From GCA-002282575 sp964493995 (GTDB lineage: Bacteria > Pseudomonadota > Gammaproteobacteria > Thiomicrospirales > Thiomicrospiraceae), in NCBI GenBank assembly GCA_964493995.1, contig CAZBQD010000004.1, positions 8,495 through 72,494 on the forward strand: a DNA stretch of 64,000 nucleotides, in the 5' to 3' direction. The notes beneath the pieces are model-generated. The model did not search any database and was not told the DNA's origin. It saw only the letters and a program-made list of their open reading frames with translations. This document shows positions 62,051 to 64,000 of this stretch, piece after piece (the first letter of the stretch is position 1; the number at the start of each line of letters is the position of its first letter). The position numbers and the translations under genes are program-made.

Positions 62051-62832
62051 TCATTTTCCTTGGTTGGTTTAACCGCTTTTGCCAAACCGGCGATACGTTG
62101 CATACGACGCAAAGTACCGCGCAACATAGTCACTTCATTAGCTTCTAACTGAATACGAGCAAACAGTCGTTTCATGCGTCGCATGAAAGGTTCATGGTTG
62201 CGGTCATCGAGAAATTCAATAGCCTGCAAGGTCGATTCGAGATGCTGATAAAACCCTTGCAACGACGACGAGTTGGCCAGCTCTTTAGGCTGTTGCGCCC
62301 GGCCTGACCAACCGGCTTGTTGCTGTGCCTGCATCCAAAGCTCATAGGCAAAAATTTGCACCCCCATCGCCAGATTCAAAGAACCATAATCAGGGTTAGT
62401 CGGCACGTGTCCCAAATAATGGCATAAATCTAATTCACTATTGGTTAGGCCTGAACTTTCTCGACCAAAAACTAGGGCAACTTGCCCAGCATGTTGTTGA
62501 TGAGATAACAACAGCTCTGCTGCACCTTTAGCATCCACCTGTGGCCATGCCGAAACGCGCAAACGCGCACTAGTACCAATCACTAAGGTACAATCTTCTA
62601 TCGCTTTCGACAGGGTTTCAACGACACGCGCTGATGCCAACAGGTCAGCAGCACCACTAGCCATCGCCGTTGCCAAACCATCGGGAAATGTTTTCGGATT
62701 AACCAACACCAACTGGCTGAGTCCCATGGTTTTCATGGCACGTGCCACGGAACCTATATTGCCCGGATGTGAAGTTTCAACCAAGACAATACGAATGCTT
62801 TGCAGGGGTTGTGTTAAGTCTGCCAGCGACAC
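62047..62832 (-). CDS. trmJ: tRNA (cytidine/uridine-32-2'-O)-methyltransferase TrmJ
   Basis: The enzyme methylates the ribose of position 32 in tRNA and has a SPOUT knot: IRIVLVETSHPGNIGSVARAMKTMG at the start, ALVFGRESSGLTNSEL and SLNLAMGVQIFAYEL. I chose a GTG at 62832 (261 residues) because AAGGA lies seven bases upstream; a TTG at 62865 would add 11 residues. It overlaps cysE by 4 bp and is divergent from suhB. Confidence 0.92.
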   Translation of the reverse strand: MSLADLTQPLQSIRIVLVETSHPGNIGSVARAMKTMGLSQLVLVNPKTFPDGLATAMASGAADLLASARVVETLSKAIEDCTLVIGTSARLRVSAWPQVDAKGAAELLLSHQQHAGQVALVFGRESSGLTNSELDLCHYLGHVPTNPDYGSLNLAMGVQIFAYELWMQAQQQAGWSGRAQQPKELANSSSLQGFYQHLESTLQAIEFLDDRNHEPFMRRMKRLFARIQLEANEVTMLRGTLRRMQRIAGLAKAVKPTKENE

Positions 62833-62950
62833 CGGTTCTTCCTTGTATCTGATGAGCGTACTCAATTCGTGTTACAATAACGTCCAATTTGGATTATGTT
62901 ATCCATGCTCTTTATCGAAATTATCTTGTCTGTTTGTTGAAGGAAAATCC

Positions 62951-63751
62951 ATGCATCCTATTCTTAATGTCGCCTGTCGCGCTGCCACCCGAGCGGGTAA
63001 TATCATCACTCGTCATATGCAACAAACAGACCGCCTGACCATCGAAAAAAAATCTGAAAACGACTACGTTAGCGAAATTGATCGCATGGCAGAAGATGAC
63101 ATTATACAAACGATTCGTAAATTTTACCCCTCGCACGCGATTTTAGGCGAAGAAAGTGGCTTTATTGGCGACAACGATGAATATCTTTGGATCATCGACC
63201 CGCTCGACGGTACCACCAACTTCCTACACGCCTTTCCTCAATTCTCGGTTTCTATTGCCGTACTGCACAACGGCAAGCTGATGCACGGTGCCATTTACGA
63301 CCCCATGCGCCAAGAGCTATTTTCTGCTTCACGTGGTGCGGGTGCGCAACTGAATAATCGTCGCATTCGCGTTAGCGAGCAACGTACACTGGATCAGTCT
63401 TTACTGGCGACCGGTTTCCCCTTCCGTGACTTTGACCATTTAGATGTGTACATGGAAACCCTAAAAGCCTTTATGACGCAAACTGCTGGCATTCGTCGCC
63501 CTGGCTCTGCTGCCTTAGATTTAGCTTGGACGGCGATGGGTCGTGTTGATGGCTTTTGGGAGTTTAAGCTTAACAGCTGGGACATTGCCGCCGGTGCGCT
63601 GATTGTACAAGAAGCTGGCGGTCTGGTATGCGACTTTGCAGGCGGAGAAAACTTCCTCAACTCTGGCAATATTGTTGCCGCCAATCCGAAATTACTCGCT
63701 GCGATGATGAAAACACTAGCGCCATTATTGCCGGAAACTTATCGGAAATAA
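62951..63751 (+). CDS. suhB: Inositol-1-monophosphatase SuhB
   Basis: From the ATG at 62951 (AAGGA upstream) the protein has 266 residues, equal to E. coli SuhB (267). It starts MHPILNVACRAATRAGNIIT and has the metal signatures LGEESG, IDPLDGTTNFLHAFP and WDIAAGALIVQEAGG. Besides phosphatase activity, SuhB takes part in rRNA antitermination with NusA and NusB. It is divergent from trmJ, as in other gammaproteobacteria. Confidence 0.95.
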   Translation: MHPILNVACRAATRAGNIITRHMQQTDRLTIEKKSENDYVSEIDRMAEDDIIQTIRKFYPSHAILGEESGFIGDNDEYLWIIDPLDGTTNFLHAFPQFSVSIAVLHNGKLMHGAIYDPMRQELFSASRGAGAQLNNRRIRVSEQRTLDQSLLATGFPFRDFDHLDVYMETLKAFMTQTAGIRRPGSAALDLAWTAMGRVDGFWEFKLNSWDIAAGALIVQEAGGLVCDFAGGENFLNSGNIVAANPKLLAAMMKTLAPLLPETYRK

Positions 63752-63765
63752 AAGCGAAAAGTACA

Positions 63766-63788
63766 AACCCCTCCGCATGGGAGGGGTT
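63766..63788. terminator. Hairpin after suhB
   Basis: AACCCCTCC and its complement GGAGGGGTT flank a 5-nt loop 14 bp after the suhB stop, in the convergent gap to the edge gene. No T run follows, though the stem is GC-rich. Confidence 0.55.
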
Positions 63789-63824
63789 GTGGTAGTCAAG
63801 TAAGACTCCGTTGGCACTAACTTC

Positions 63825-64000
63825 CTATTCAGGAATCGTTAATCTATCCCACGCTTGTTGATAGCTCACTTCATAGCTGCCATTGCCATCTAAGTCACCA
63901 GACATGGTGAGTAGTCCGTCGGCATTACTGCTGGTTTTTAGGCCCTGGCTGTTCCATTGCGTTGTATATTCTCCCGTGCGTGGGGCTGTGTAAACACCAC
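63825..64000 (-). CDS. C-terminal fragment of an unidentified, possibly Ca-binding protein (cut by window edge)
   Basis: An open frame on the minus strand enters from the right edge and ends at TAG (63825-63827), giving 58 complete codons. The readable end includes GEYTTQWNSQGLKTSS and SGDLDGNGSYEVSYQQAW and finishes RLTIPE. DLDGNG has the pattern of an EF-hand-like calcium loop (DxDxNG), as in many secreted or surface repeat proteins. The frame has a normal stop and converges on suhB. I do not recognise the family, and the start lies outside the window. Confidence 0.55.
   Translation of the reverse strand, partial: GVYTAPRTGEYTTQWNSQGLKTSSNADGLLTMSGDLDGNGSYEVSYQQAWDRLTIPE

Overview
The window is a compact stretch of ordinary bacterial chromosome, almost certainly from a gammaproteobacterium. 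The strongest reasons are gene orders typical of that class: ndk-rlmN-rodZ-hisS-yfgM-bamB-der, rpsP-rimM-trmD-rplS, tig-clpP-clpX-lon-hupB and suhB/trmJ-cysE-iscR. The Calvin-type class II aldolase in a tkt-gap-pgk-pyk-fba cluster is compatible with an autotroph such as a sulfur oxidiser of the Thiotrichales, but no Rubisco or sulfur-oxidation gene is present, so that placement is a guess. I see no insertion sequence, prophage, integrase or CRISPR array.

Layout. 0-4.2 kb: manganese homeostasis (MntR with an outer-membrane barrel gene, divergent MntH) and a Tas-like reductase. 4.3-7.9 kb: yigZ and the cobalamin genes cobQ-cobU-cobT. 8-10.4 kb: a LysR regulator divergent from pirin and nitroreductase genes. 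10.5-15.2 kb: sufBCDS. 15.2-17.7 kb: znuA divergent from znuCB. 17.7-25.6 kb: an M23 peptidase, tRNA-Asp and tRNA-Val, HU, Lon, ClpX, ClpP, trigger factor and tRNA-Leu. 25.6-30 kb: dsbC, rplS-trmD-rimM-rpsP and ffh. 30-34.2 kb: a CcsA-like protein, an inositol-phosphatase-family protein, a nuclease and a chemoreceptor. 34.2-40.9 kb: the der-to-ndk operon. 41-48.1 kb: central carbon metabolism. 48.2-53.1 kb: an OmpA-like protein, cca, an NDUFA9-like dehydrogenase, ycgL, sodB and a Pcm-like methyltransferase. 53.1-60.3 kb: a CRP-family regulator, TolC, the adaptor and ATPase of a type I secretion system, and a CHASE2 adenylate/guanylate cyclase. 60.3-63.8 kb: iscA, iscR, cysE, trmJ and suhB. A cut-off gene lies at the right edge.

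The most interesting signal is regulatory. An IscR regulator with all four cluster ligands is encoded at 60.7-61.2 kb. Sites matching the E. coli type 1 IscR consensus lie upstream of sufB (25/25 positions), bracketing the iscR promoter (24/25 and 21/25), and upstream of sodB (23/25). The locus around iscR looks like an isc operon that has lost iscS, iscU, hscBA and fdx but kept iscR and iscA, so an Isc-type regulator and carrier appear to have been transferred to SUF-based assembly, with iron superoxide dismutase added to the regulon.

The second signal is a five-gene cassette in one direction: a CHASE2 class III cyclase, a type I secretion ATPase, adaptor and TolC, and a CRP-type regulator. 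A perfect CRP core (TGTGA-N6-TCACA) sits at the end of the cyclase gene just upstream of the ATPase gene. This suggests a self-contained cyclic-nucleotide-controlled secretion module, although no substrate gene is visible nearby.
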